DNA of 64,000 nucleotides, taken from the NCBI RefSeq assembly GCF_003576455.2, contig NZ_CP032869.1:6758001-6822000 (forward strand), in the 5' to 3' direction. This document shows, piece after piece, positions 41,080 through 50,258 of the stretch (position 1 is its first letter; every line of letters begins with the position of its first letter). Under the pieces are notes generated by a model. It was given only the letters and a program-made list of their open reading frames with translations, searched no databases and was not told the DNA's origin. This stretch comes from Mucilaginibacter celer. Its GTDB lineage: Bacteria > Bacteroidota > Bacteroidia > Sphingobacteriales > Sphingobacteriaceae. A program made the translations under genes and the position numbers.

Positions 41080-42003
41080 TTAAGCATTGGTAACAAGGTA
41101 AATGTTAATCAGCTTGCGGGCTTCGGCTTTGTTTTTCTGCGCATCCCATTTTTCTTTTACCGATTGATCGGCCAGTTCAAACAGGCGCTCGTAAAGCAGT
41201 TTGCCATCTGTTTTGCCTTTTAATTTAATAACGGTATTTTGGGCATATACTTCATCCCATACCTGGCGCACGGCTGTCCAGTAGGGTTGCTGTTTTTGCC
41301 ACCAGTTCTTGGCGTAGGCAAATTTGGCTTCATCGGCTTTGGTAAATTCTTCATAACCTTTTTCGCGGGCCAGTAGTTTATCGCCCGTGGCCGAGCGGAT
41401 AATTTTTTGGTTATCCTGCTCAAACATCCAGCCGTTGGCAGTTAAATAAATACGGTTACCACGGCGCAAAACATTATAATCGCTGCGTTTGGTAAACTCG
41501 CGGCGGGGCAGGGGCGAATCGCATTCACTTTGCCACAGGTGTTTGCCGTCAACATGTACCCAGGTGCCAATGCTTTCGTAACGTGGGCTGTCATCCACCT
41601 GGAAAACTTTTTGTACCCAGCGACCTTTTGCTTCTGCCGGCTTTAATGTTCCTTTTTTCCAGGTACTGCTTTGATCGAAATTGAGCAGGTTGGGCTCTTC
41701 ATATACCCAGTCTTCGCGCCAGTGTTTAATTACGGCACTGTCGCCAACTACCAGCAGGTGCTGGATCACTATTTTTTTTGGCGAATCTTCTTCAACGGCT
41801 GCCCATTCATAGCCCCATGAATGATATTGGGGATGGTTGCGATAGGCGGTATCGGGCGAGAAAGTTTCAGCATAATCAAAGGTTACTTTGTAAAAGCCGC
41901 CCAGGGCACGGATAGCTGCACGATCTTGTGCAAGGTTTGACTGGGCATGCAGACTTAACTGCGAAATACTGAACAGCGTTATCAGGTAAACGAGTTTTTT
42001 CAT
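41080..42003 (-). CDS. DUF6607 family secreted protein
   Basis: 307 residues with a signal peptide (KLVYLITLFSISQLSLHAQ). Family features are DRAAIRALGGFYKVTFDYAE near the mature start, GYEWAAVEEDSPKKIVIQHL, REDWVYEEPNLLNFDQ and RWVQKVFQVDDSPRYESIGT. Periplasmic or surface location is predicted. A Fur-like palindrome sits 47-69 bases upstream of the start, suggesting iron-dependent expression. Function unknown. Confidence 0.85.
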   Translation of the reverse strand: MKKLVYLITLFSISQLSLHAQSNLAQDRAAIRALGGFYKVTFDYAETFSPDTAYRNHPQYHSWGYEWAAVEEDSPKKIVIQHLLVVGDSAVIKHWREDWVYEEPNLLNFDQSSTWKKGTLKPAEAKGRWVQKVFQVDDSPRYESIGTWVHVDGKHLWQSECDSPLPRREFTKRSDYNVLRRGNRIYLTANGWMFEQDNQKIIRSATGDKLLAREKGYEEFTKADEAKFAYAKNWWQKQQPYWTAVRQVWDEVYAQNTVIKLKGKTDGKLLYERLFELADQSVKEKWDAQKNKAEARKLINIYLVTNA

Positions 42004-42049
42004 TTGAGCGTGATTTGGATTAAATACGTTAACACGACAAAGAAATATC

Positions 42050-42072
42050 TTATTTAGAATAAATCCAAATAA
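42050..42072. promoter_or_regulatory. Fur-like palindrome upstream of DUF6607
   Basis: TTATTTAGAATA followed by AATCCAAATAA is a 23-base inverted repeat with four unmatched pairs, resembling Bacteroidota iron-regulator boxes of the TTATTTAG...CTAAATAA type. A second inverted pair, ATTTGGATT (42013) and AATCCAAAT (42062), overlaps it. The regulator is inferred. Confidence 0.4.
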
Positions 42073-42254
42073 AAATAAAAAAAGCTTACCATCAATAGCT
42101 TATAAATTTGAATGAGGCAATGGGCTGTTTGATGGCTTTTTCACTCATGATGTAAAAGAGTTGGTTTTATAAATTTATAGCAACGGAGAAGTGGCCCGGT
42201 GGGGCTTATCAACCCTTAAGTTTCTGTTCATTTTATTCATTTTGTTAGTTTGCA

Positions 42255-42297
42255 TCTGCTTTGGGTATATTTAAGGGTAAAAATTACTCAAAGCAGA
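42255..42297. promoter_or_regulatory. Inverted repeat in the 398-base gap before the STAND gene
   Basis: TCTGCTTTG and CAAAGCAGA, 25 bases apart, lie about 105 bases upstream of ATG 42402. They could be an operator or a leader hairpin. The remainder of 42004-42401 is AT-rich and I see no gene in it. Confidence 0.35.
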
Positions 42298-42401
42298 AAA
42301 AAGTATCTGCTATGAATAATATATGAAACAATATATTATATTCAGCGTATTATTGCTATACCCCAAACGATAATATATTTTGCTGAGTTCAAAAACCAAT
42401 T

Positions 42402-44939
42402 ATGACCAGTTTTTCTAAATATTATTTTGAGGGGTTAAAAAAGTTTGTTCTGGTGGAGGCGGGGTTATCCAACATAGCTCCTGCCGATTGCAAAACGGTT
42501 GAGGCCTATATTCTTGAAAAAACCAAACAACGTGTAAGTGAAACCACGCTGAAACGTATTTATGGTTTTGCGTACAGCAAGTTTAATCCATCAATGTTTA
42601 CGCTTAATACGCTTGCACGCTACTGCGATTATGAAGGCTGGGACGATTTTTGTAAAAAGCAGGAAGCCGAATCGGTAAAGCAAACCACTACCGCTGTTGA
42701 TTGGGACCTGTTAAAAATAAACGCCGGAAAAATAACCTCGTTTACCTTGCAGGCACTTAAAAATAAAACGGGCATCCCATACACCCAAACCATCAGGCGG
42801 CAGTTTATTGATGATCATTTTGCTGCCTTTTTGCAGGGAGACTATACCGCCACCGTTATTGCCGCCCCGGCCGGATACGGAAAAACAGTGGCGCTTTGCC
42901 ATTGGGTTGACGAAAAACTGCAGCAAAACAACAACGATATCATCCTTTTTTTTAGCAGCAACGCCCTCATGAACGTTTTTTTAAGTGGAAGGGACATTAA
43001 TGATTGGATGCTGGGCCTGCTCGGCTACTCGATAGAGGAAGATATTGTGGCCCTGCTTGATTTAAAGCAACGCAAGGAGGGCCGGTTTTTTTTGATTGTT
43101 GATGGGGTTGATGAGCACATGTTTAAAAACGACCAGTTTCAGCTGGTATTAAACCAGTTGGTTGATATTTTTTCGTTTTACCAATCGCACGATTGGTTTA
43201 AGCTGATTTTAACCATGCGCTCCTCTACCTGGATAAATTATCATCATACCATCGAAATGGGCCAGAGCCCCTGGTTTGAGGGTTTTTTCAGCACGCTTGA
43301 TCAGCCCTCCAATGTGCCGCTGTTCAGCATCCAGGAAATTAAGGAGCTTTGCCTTAAAATAAACCCGGCCATGCAAAACTATATTGCTGTAAACGTGGCC
43401 GAAAATTTCAACCACCCTTTATATTTCCAGTTTTATTATAAAGAGCACAAAAAAAACTTTTCGCTTGATGATATCGACCATGTGAGTGTTTATGAACTTA
43501 TTTCAAATTTTATACTCAACAAGGTTTATATGGGCCAATACTCGGCCGATAAAATTTATGTGATCCAGGCTATAGTTGAGCAAATGGATTTTGGCGCCGA
43601 CATATTTGAAGCACCTAAGCTTAGCCTTATTAACTTAATTAAGCATTATAACCATGCTTATTTTGAACTGCTGAGCATCGGCTTTATCCGCGAACAAAAT
43701 TTTAGCAGCGATTTTGAATACAAGGCCTCGGTTGAGTTTAGTAATAACCACTTCCTGGAATTTTCGATAGCCAGGTATCTGCTGCAAAAAAATACTAACC
43801 TGTTTAATATCGATCTCATTACAACCATTAACCGGTATTTTAATGGCGAACGGAAATTATCTGTATTGAAATGGTGTATTATTTATGCCATTAAAAGCGG
43901 GCAGCGCGAAAGCTTTCAATTGTTATCGCAAACACGCTTAACAACCAAGGAAAAATCGGATCTGATCCTCTTTCTGGGCGATCTGCTCGAAAAAGAATTC
44001 AGTACGCTGAAAGATACCGAATCGTTGGTACAATACTTTAAACAGGATTGCGGCGATGAACTGTTTGATTACCTGTTTGGTTTGGAGTTTGTTAATAACG
44101 ATTACGGTAAAACCCTGCATACCCTGCTTAAATTTGAGCTAAGCGATAAAAAAAGAATCCTGGTTTATACTGCTTTGGCCACGCTGAGCGTGGTACGGCT
44201 TGAGATGAACAAGCTGGAAGAATACCTGAAAATACTGAGCAATTTTGGGGCAGTAAGTTATTACGAATTTCCGCTTAGCCCCTTAAAGTGCTTAAATACC
44301 CTATACCAGTATCTTAAATACGGAATTATAAATAAGGATTTTTTTAAAGAGCTTACCCGCTTTTATTTCCGCCCGCCGCTTCATCTTGAAAAAAGTACCT
44401 CGAACGATCTGATATTTTTAATATCGGCACATGTATTAAAAATATGTAACGAGCCTTTAAAAACTTTGCGTTTTGTTTCAACACTCGAAACGCATTACCG
44501 ACCGGTTGGCAACTCTACCTGTGTTTATGATTTTTTTATAAAGCTGATAAAAACCGAAGAGTATTTAACGCTGGGGCTGGTAAAAAAGGCCATTATATTA
44601 AATTTTGAACTTGACGAAGCTTACAAAAAAGAGGAGGAAGCCTTTACCCCATTGATGCTCACGCTGCTTAACGGGGTGAAAATTATGGTTAGCTTTAACA
44701 GCAGGCAGCTTGCGTTGATGAACGATTCGTTAGAGGAGTGGGCTAATGCCATTATTAACGAAACAGATTATAAACTGTTAAAGGTATACATGCTGGCATT
44801 TTTACTGCGAAACCAATACGCTATCAAAAGCCCGCCCGAACGTGTTTACAAGCACATCAGCTATATTTTTTTAAAAACCATGAGCGAAAGCGGCTTACGG
44901 GCCGATATATTTTTAAGGCAAAACAGTATAGCCAGTTAA
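42402..44939 (+). CDS. STAND/NACHT-type ATPase with N-terminal helical domain
   Basis: 845 residues. Residues 1-85 form a helical, possibly DNA-binding region (SETTLKRIYGFAYSKF, TLNTLARYCDYEGWDDFCKK). The NTPase core has Walker A AAPAGYGKT (154-162), Walker B FFLIVDGVDEH (229-239, D234/D237/E238) and a sensor LILTMRSSTW. The remaining 500 residues are alpha-helical and repeat-like. STAND proteins act as ligand-triggered switches in regulation or phage defence. No effector domain is evident. The next genes are a DUF892 protein and a FecA-like receptor. Its role here is unknown. Confidence 0.82.
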   Translation: MTSFSKYYFEGLKKFVLVEAGLSNIAPADCKTVEAYILEKTKQRVSETTLKRIYGFAYSKFNPSMFTLNTLARYCDYEGWDDFCKKQEAESVKQTTTAVDWDLLKINAGKITSFTLQALKNKTGIPYTQTIRRQFIDDHFAAFLQGDYTATVIAAPAGYGKTVALCHWVDEKLQQNNNDIILFFSSNALMNVFLSGRDINDWMLGLLGYSIEEDIVALLDLKQRKEGRFFLIVDGVDEHMFKNDQFQLVLNQLVDIFSFYQSHDWFKLILTMRSSTWINYHHTIEMGQSPWFEGFFSTLDQPSNVPLFSIQEIKELCLKINPAMQNYIAVNVAENFNHPLYFQFYYKEHKKNFSLDDIDHVSVYELISNFILNKVYMGQYSADKIYVIQAIVEQMDFGADIFEAPKLSLINLIKHYNHAYFELLSIGFIREQNFSSDFEYKASVEFSNNHFLEFSIARYLLQKNTNLFNIDLITTINRYFNGERKLSVLKWCIIYAIKSGQRESFQLLSQTRLTTKEKSDLILFLGDLLEKEFSTLKDTESLVQYFKQDCGDELFDYLFGLEFVNNDYGKTLHTLLKFELSDKKRILVYTALATLSVVRLEMNKLEEYLKILSNFGAVSYYEFPLSPLKCLNTLYQYLKYGIINKDFFKELTRFYFRPPLHLEKSTSNDLIFLISAHVLKICNEPLKTLRFVSTLETHYRPVGNSTCVYDFFIKLIKTEEYLTLGLVKKAIILNFELDEAYKKEEEAFTPLMLTLLNGVKIMVSFNSRQLALMNDSLEEWANAIINETDYKLLKVYMLAFLLRNQYAIKSPPERVYKHISYIFLKTMSESGLRADIFLRQNSIAS

Positions 44940-44955
44940 GAAAGGGCCGCTTAGT

Positions 44956-45471
44956 TTAAATATATTTTGCCCTTATAAAATTATAAAGCGTTCGTTTATT
45001 AAATATACGGTTTAAATGCTCGTGCAAAAACGTACCTATCTGATGGTGGCTATTGGCGACTAACTGTAACAACTGTATCGAGTTTTTTTCAATCTGCTCA
45101 ATATCCTGCAGGTACAGGATGATGCTCATATCGCGCAGCTGTTCGTCGTTGCTTTGTTGCTGTATGGCCGTAAAATCATCTTCAAGCATAGCCACAACGC
45201 TGGTGCAGTTTTCAAACGAGTAACGTTTTTCCAGCAGGGCGTATACGCCGTCCATGCGGGCAATCTGCTCTTCGGTTTCGTTAATGGTATCTTTTATGGC
45301 TTGCTGCAGGTCTTTAAAATTGTCGTTGTCAACAACTTCCAGCATTCGCTCGGCCAAATGGGCGCGGGTGCAGTAAATCCTGTTAAGGTGTTCTGTAAAA
45401 AATATCGTCAACTTGTCGGGCGCCCATTGTGTTGGGTGGGGGTGTACCGTACCGGGTATTTTCTTTTTCAT
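44956..45471 (-). CDS. DUF892 (YciE/YciF) ferritin-like protein
   Basis: 171 residues, almost entirely helical: FFTEHLNRIYCTRAHLAERM, INETEEQIARMDGVYALLEK, VAMLEDDFTAIQQQSNDEQL and ILYLQDIEQIEKNSIQLLQL. This is the DUF892 four-helix arrangement (ferritin-like, stress-linked in enterics), although some of the usual metal-coordinating Glu/His spacing is loose. It is convergent with the STAND gene, 16 bases away. Confidence 0.75.
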   Translation of the reverse strand: MKKKIPGTVHPHPTQWAPDKLTIFFTEHLNRIYCTRAHLAERMLEVVDNDNFKDLQQAIKDTINETEEQIARMDGVYALLEKRYSFENCTSVVAMLEDDFTAIQQQSNDEQLRDMSIILYLQDIEQIEKNSIQLLQLVANSHHQIGTFLHEHLNRIFNKRTLYNFIRAKYI

Positions 45472-46136
45472 TCAATAAAAAAATCAGTCATAGTTACAAT
45501 AATGCCGCTTTTTCATGCAGATCCCTTTTTGTTAAAAGGAATGTATGACCGATAACAAAAAACACAGGAATGAAATTTGACAGAAAGCAACCGCTTCTAA
45601 TAACGTAAAAAGAACAGCATGGGCTAATAGCGTATAGCTCTATTGCTTCTCCTTAACAGTAAAATGACACAGCTTAAACAATCTTCATTCTTTAATGTGA
45701 TTATAAACAGGATTAGTAATGTTCTCTAAAACATTCAATCCAATCCATTTAATCATCAGGGCATTATCAAATAAATGTATTTGGCATGGGTCAAATTGCG
45801 TACCGATTTTGTTACATTCTCTCAGAAATTGCAATTGTAATATATAAGTTACCTTGTTTTTGAGGCAGTTTCTGAGATTAGGGTTTGATTTTCTTAGTAG
45901 TTACAAAAATATATTAGCTGTCAGTTGTTTGTATATTGGTCTATTCGGCATAGTATACATAATGTCTGGATAATGAATAGGGTTGATGATTGCGCTTAAA
46001 GGCTGAACTCCAATGTTTAAACTGTTTTTACAGAATTTATCCAAAATTAATTCCTCCTGTTTAAATTTTTAAATAATTGCACGATTATCTTATCCGGATT
46101 TTGCGTAGCATTGCTTTTGTTTAGATTGATTATTGA
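45472..46136. other. Large AT-rich non-coding interval
   Basis: The 665 bases between the DUF892 gene start and the TTG-started gene contain no convincing gene. The longest ATG frames are about 20 codons (45664 and 46013). It must hold the divergent promoters. I see no strong palindrome, unlike most other gaps in the window. Confidence 0.6.
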
Positions 46137-46691
46137 TTGAAAAAGCTTTTTGCCATAGTAATGCTCATAACGCACCTGCTTAACCTGGTGGGATACACGG
46201 CGCTCAATCAATATTTTACCAATCGCTCAAACAGTGTAATAGCCCGGCAAATAAGTAAAGGGAAGTATGATACCCGCCAACTGATTGAGATTAAAATAAA
46301 ACAGAACCTTCCGTATATTCATGACTGGGCCGGTTATGAAAACATTTCGGGCCAGGTGCAGCTTAGCGGCGTATCTTATAATTATGTAAAGCTGAGGGTT
46401 ACCCGTGATGCGCTTTACCTGCAATGCATTCCCAATTACGAAACCACCAAACTGCTTAATGAAAACATCATTTGTGCTAAAAATCAGGGTAGCAATCCTG
46501 TAAGTAAAAAAGCGCACGAATCAACAGATAAAAAGCTTGGTAGCGATGCCAAATACAATTGCTTAGAAATAGCTTATACTTTTGTAAAACCCGAAGAGCA
46601 AAGGCCGCAACCCGCTACCTTTATTTATATCAACATACCCGATCCTGTAGTACCCGTTGGCGGCAGGCCCCCTGAAGCGCTGGTTGCATAA
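46137..46691 (+). CDS. Exported protein of unknown function upstream of the FecA-like receptor
   Basis: 184 residues if translation starts at TTG 46137, giving the signal-like KKLFAIVMLITHLLNLVGY. The codon before is TGA and the next ATG (46161) would cut the positively charged start, so TTG is preferred. The mature part has ARQISKGKYDTRQLIEIKI, NISGQVQLSGVSYNYVKLRV and ends in a Pro-rich PVVPVGGRPPEALVA. No family recognised. It is 131 bases before the receptor and may be its partner. Confidence 0.7.
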   Translation: MKKLFAIVMLITHLLNLVGYTALNQYFTNRSNSVIARQISKGKYDTRQLIEIKIKQNLPYIHDWAGYENISGQVQLSGVSYNYVKLRVTRDALYLQCIPNYETTKLLNENIICAKNQGSNPVSKKAHESTDKKLGSDAKYNCLEIAYTFVKPEEQRPQPATFIYINIPDPVVPVGGRPPEALVA

Positions 46692-46822
46692 TCCCTTTTT
46701 TGATTTTTTTACCTGTTTGTTAGTGGCCGGGCGTTTTGCGTTTGGTGTATGCCTTTTGTATACGCCGATGTTAACCACGGCTGTAACTACAGCATTCCCC
46801 TATTTTTTTCAATTTAAATACA

Positions 46823-49006
46823 ATGAATACTCTTTATAAATTTTCATTGCCTGCGTTTTTTATTTGCTGCGCAGGCACAGTTATGGCACAACATAAAAGC
46901 GTGAAGGATACCCTGCAACTGGATAGCGTAATCATCCGCGAGAGCCGCCCAAAGCACCTGCCCAATATATCGGGCACCAATATTTTTGCGGGTAAAAAAA
47001 CATTTGATGTTTTTTTTGATGCCGGTAAGGCCAACCTTGCCAATAACAATGCCCGTATGGCTTTTGCCAAAGTGCCGGGTGTTAATGTTTGGGAGATGGA
47101 TGGCGCAGGTTTGCAGCTTAATATCGGTACCCGGGGTACCGATACACACCGATCCATCGAAACCAATATCAGGCAAAACGGCTATAACACCAACTCGGAT
47201 ATGGCCGGTTATCCCGAAAACCATTATAACGTGCCTTTTCAGGCGGTAAGCGAAATCCAGATTGTACGCGGTTCGGCAGCTTTGCAGTTTGGCAGCCAGT
47301 TTGGCGGGATGCTTAATTTTAAGATTAAGGAGGGCGACAGCACCAAGGTTTTTGGTTTTGAAAGTGAGCAATCGGCGGGTTCAAACCGTTTTTTTAACTC
47401 CTACAACGCTATTGGCGGTAAAGTAGGTAAAGTAAGCTATTATGCCTTTTACAGCGCCCGCACCGGCGATGGCTGGCGGCCAGATGCGGCTTTCAACTCG
47501 CGTGCTTATTATGCCAATATCAAATACCAGTTTAATGATAAGGGCAACATTGCATTCCAGTTTTCGCGCTCTGATTATCGCCAGCAGATAGCAGGTGGTT
47601 TAACCGATGCGCAGTTTGATGCCAATAACAGGCAGGCCACCCGTACCCGTAACTTTTTTAATCCCGAAATCAATATCCCTGCCTTGCTGTTCAACTACAG
47701 GTTTGATAAAAATACCAAACTCGAAGTTACATCGCATTTACTATCGGGCCAGCGTAACAGTGTTCAATTCATCAACACCGCGAATATCCCCGATACTGTT
47801 AACAACAGCCTGAAAACCTTTAACCCGCGCCAGGTTGACAGGGATTATTATCGCGGCTTTGCTACCGAAGCCCGTTTGTTACATACCTATAAACTCGGCG
47901 ATCTGAACAGCTCGTTCACGGCCGGCGTTCGGTACTTTGAACAAACCACCAAACGCAGGCAAAAAGGCACAGGTACCGTAGCATCCGATTTTGATCTGAG
48001 CCTGGTTAAGGATTATGGTATCGACCTAAGGTTGCACACCCTCAACTATACCGCTTTTGCCGAAAATATGTTCCAGATTACACGCGGGTTTACCGTTACC
48101 CCAGGTGTAAGGTTTGAAGATATCCATACCACAACATCGGGCGTTATTGTAAACCGTACAGTACCGGTAAGCTATAAAAATGATCGTAACTTCCCGCTGT
48201 TCGGTACCGGTTTACAGTACCAGTTTAATGATGGTAACCAGCTTTACGGTAATATTTCGCAGGCTTACCGCCCGTTCCTGTACGCGGCGGTTACCCCGGC
48301 AGATCAGTTAACCATCATCGACCCCAATATGAAAGACAGCAAAGGTTACAGCGCCGACCTGGGTTATCGCGGGCATTTCGGTACGGTATTCAGCTTTGAT
48401 GTGAGCGCGTTTTATGTTTTTTACGGCAAGCGTGCCGGTACCTTAACCCAAACCGATGCCAACAACGTAAACCACCTGTACCTAACCAATATTGGCGATG
48501 GTGTAGCTAAAGGTATTGAAGCTTACACCGAAGTATCGCTGATCCGCTCGTTCGATAAAACAGCGGGCAACGATCTGCGTTTGTTTAACTCCTTATCGTA
48601 TACTCACGGCCGATATACCACCGGCGCTATCAACCAAAATGGTAAAAATGTAAGCCTTGTAGGTAACCGTTTAGAGGGTACGCCCGATTGGATTGACCGC
48701 GCGGGTTTAACCTTTTTAAGCGGCCAGGTAAGCAGCACGTTGCAATACAGTTATGTAGGCAAAAGCTTTAGCGATGCCAATAACACGCTATTAAATCCAA
48801 CCGGTGCAACCGGGGTGGTACCTGCTTATCATTTGTTTGATTGGGCCTTTAACTATGGCTTCCTGAAAAACTACCATTTTACAGCCAACGTGAACAATAT
48901 TTTTAACGCTAAATATTTTACACGCCGTATTAATATGTATCCTGGTCCGGGTATATTGCCTGCCGATGGACGCACTTTTAATGTTGGGTTTGGGGTGAGG
49001 ATCTAA
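46823..49006 (+). CDS. FecA-like TonB-dependent receptor
   Basis: 727 residues. Signal peptide (FSLPAFFICCAGTVMAQ), a short TonB box region DTLQLDSVIIRESRP, no carboxypeptidase-regulatory domain, a plug with NARMAFAKVPGVNVWEMDGA, LNIGTRGTDTHRSIE and VSEIQIVRGSAALQFGSQFG, then a 22-strand barrel ending in TFNVGFGVRI. The plug is closest to ferric-dicitrate-type (FecA) receptors. No FecIR-type pair is adjacent; a terminator follows. The substrate is probably an iron complex. Confidence 0.92.
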   Translation: MNTLYKFSLPAFFICCAGTVMAQHKSVKDTLQLDSVIIRESRPKHLPNISGTNIFAGKKTFDVFFDAGKANLANNNARMAFAKVPGVNVWEMDGAGLQLNIGTRGTDTHRSIETNIRQNGYNTNSDMAGYPENHYNVPFQAVSEIQIVRGSAALQFGSQFGGMLNFKIKEGDSTKVFGFESEQSAGSNRFFNSYNAIGGKVGKVSYYAFYSARTGDGWRPDAAFNSRAYYANIKYQFNDKGNIAFQFSRSDYRQQIAGGLTDAQFDANNRQATRTRNFFNPEINIPALLFNYRFDKNTKLEVTSHLLSGQRNSVQFINTANIPDTVNNSLKTFNPRQVDRDYYRGFATEARLLHTYKLGDLNSSFTAGVRYFEQTTKRRQKGTGTVASDFDLSLVKDYGIDLRLHTLNYTAFAENMFQITRGFTVTPGVRFEDIHTTTSGVIVNRTVPVSYKNDRNFPLFGTGLQYQFNDGNQLYGNISQAYRPFLYAAVTPADQLTIIDPNMKDSKGYSADLGYRGHFGTVFSFDVSAFYVFYGKRAGTLTQTDANNVNHLYLTNIGDGVAKGIEAYTEVSLIRSFDKTAGNDLRLFNSLSYTHGRYTTGAINQNGKNVSLVGNRLEGTPDWIDRAGLTFLSGQVSSTLQYSYVGKSFSDANNTLLNPTGATGVVPAYHLFDWAFNYGFLKNYHFTANVNNIFNAKYFTRRINMYPGPGILPADGRTFNVGFGVRI

Positions 49007-49054
49007 GAGCCTCACCCAGTCCACTCCTCCGGAGAGAATTTAGATGAGATTCAT

Positions 49055-49092
49055 AAAAAACGGCTTCCCCTGGTAATGGGGAGGCCGTTTTA
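49055..49092. terminator. Terminator between the FecA-like gene and the response regulator
   Basis: AAAACGGCTTCCCC and GGGGAGGCCGTTTT form the stem around TGGTAAT. A/T tracts on both sides allow action on both convergent genes. Confidence 0.8.
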
Positions 49093-49115
49093 CGTAGTTA
49101 ATTTGATAAGGCTTT

Positions 49116-49484
49116 TTACCTGATATGTTTTTTTACCATTTCGGAAAGAGACGTTAAATCGAAGGGTTTGGCAAGGTAGCCATCGGCATTGCCTGCTTTG
49201 GCAACTTCTTTAATATTACTTACGGCCGAGATGATAACTACCGGGATATTGCTTGTAGCCGGATCATCCTTTATACTTTTACTTAATTGTTGCCCATTTG
49301 CGTCGCTACTCCAGTCGGTAAGCCAGTTATCAAGCAAAATAAGATCGGGCTGTAGTGTTGATAACGTACGCAGTATACGCGAATTGTCGGATTGGATCAC
49401 TTCGTAACCTTCTTCTTCCAATACATATACCACGGTATCGCGGATGTCTTTATCGTCCTCAATTACTAAAACCTTTTTGGCCAT
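49116..49484 (-). CDS. Single-domain response regulator receiver protein
   Basis: 122 residues consisting only of a CheY-like receiver: D10/D11 (VIEDDKD), phospho-acceptor D52 in LILLDNWL, S86 in VIISAV and K106 in YLAKPFD. There is no output domain. Cytoplasmic; it must act through a partner protein or in a phosphorelay. No histidine kinase is near. Confidence 0.94.
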   Translation of the reverse strand: MAKKVLVIEDDKDIRDTVVYVLEEEGYEVIQSDNSRILRTLSTLQPDLILLDNWLTDWSSDANGQQLSKSIKDDPATSNIPVVIISAVSNIKEVAKAGNADGYLAKPFDLTSLSEMVKKHIR

Positions 49485-49606
49485 GATTGATATATAGTTT
49501 GTTAAACCAGGCTCTAAATGCCATAGTTTTATATTATAACAATCAAGTACCCCGTATTTGTTTTAGTATAAGGTATTAAATATTGAAATATTATTGAGAA
49601 AAGAAA

Positions 49607-50185
49607 TCAGGCCTTTTTGTTGTAGCAAACCCTACAGCGCGGCTCATAGCTTTCCTTTTCGCCTAACAAAATCTTAGCTTCGTCGGGCACCAGGCGGTAC
49701 GAATAAAGCGCCGGGTTGCCACATTGTACACAAACGGCCTGTAGCTTGGTAACCGATTCGGCAATGGCCATAATGGCGGGCATGGGGCCAAAGGGGCGGC
49801 CTTTAAAATCCATATCCAAACCGGCAACAATTACGCGGATGCCGCGGTTGGCCAGTATGGTACAAACTTCGGGTAGTTCGTCGTCAAAAAACTGGGCTTC
49901 ATCAACGCCAATTACGTGGGCATCGCTGGCCAACAGTAAAATGGCCGAAGCGCTATCAACCGGGGTTGAGGTTATTTTATTGGCATTGTGCGATATAATG
50001 GCTTCTTCACCGTAACGGGTATCGGCTTTAGGGCTGAAGATCTCCACCTTGAGTTTGGCAATGCGGGCGCGGCTTAAACGCCTGATCAGCTCTTCGGTTT
50101 TGCCCGAAAACATTGATCCGCAAATAACTTCGATACTGCCGCCTAACTCGCTTTTACGCCTGAAAACCTCTTCGTGATATACCAT
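49607..50185 (-). CDS. tdk: Thymidine kinase
   Basis: 192 residues. Salvage enzyme phosphorylating thymidine with ATP. P-loop CGSMFSGKTEELIRRL, the VIGVDEAQFFDDEL motif with the catalytic Glu, VAGLDMDFKGRPFG, and a zinc-binding lasso with cysteines in CVQCGNPALYSYR and CRVCYN. Length fits the type II family. Divergent from the gene at 50259. Confidence 0.97.
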   Translation of the reverse strand: MVYHEEVFRRKSELGGSIEVICGSMFSGKTEELIRRLSRARIAKLKVEIFSPKADTRYGEEAIISHNANKITSTPVDSASAILLLASDAHVIGVDEAQFFDDELPEVCTILANRGIRVIVAGLDMDFKGRPFGPMPAIMAIAESVTKLQAVCVQCGNPALYSYRLVPDEAKILLGEKESYEPRCRVCYNKKA

Positions 50186-50224
50186 TTATGCCTTTTATAG
50201 TCGGCAAATATCAGAATTTAATCC

Positions 50225-50232
50225 TACTTTTG
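50225..50232 (+). promoter_or_regulatory. -7 promoter element TACTTTTG
   Basis: TACTTTTG lies 26 bases before ATG 50259 and fits TAnnTTTG. Confidence 0.5.
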
Positions 50233-50258
50233 ATAAGCATTTTCCTAACATCGAGACC

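Noticed and set aside
45664..45729. 21-codon ORF in the 665-base gap
   Set aside because: Short, AT-rich, without promoter or terminator signals of its own.
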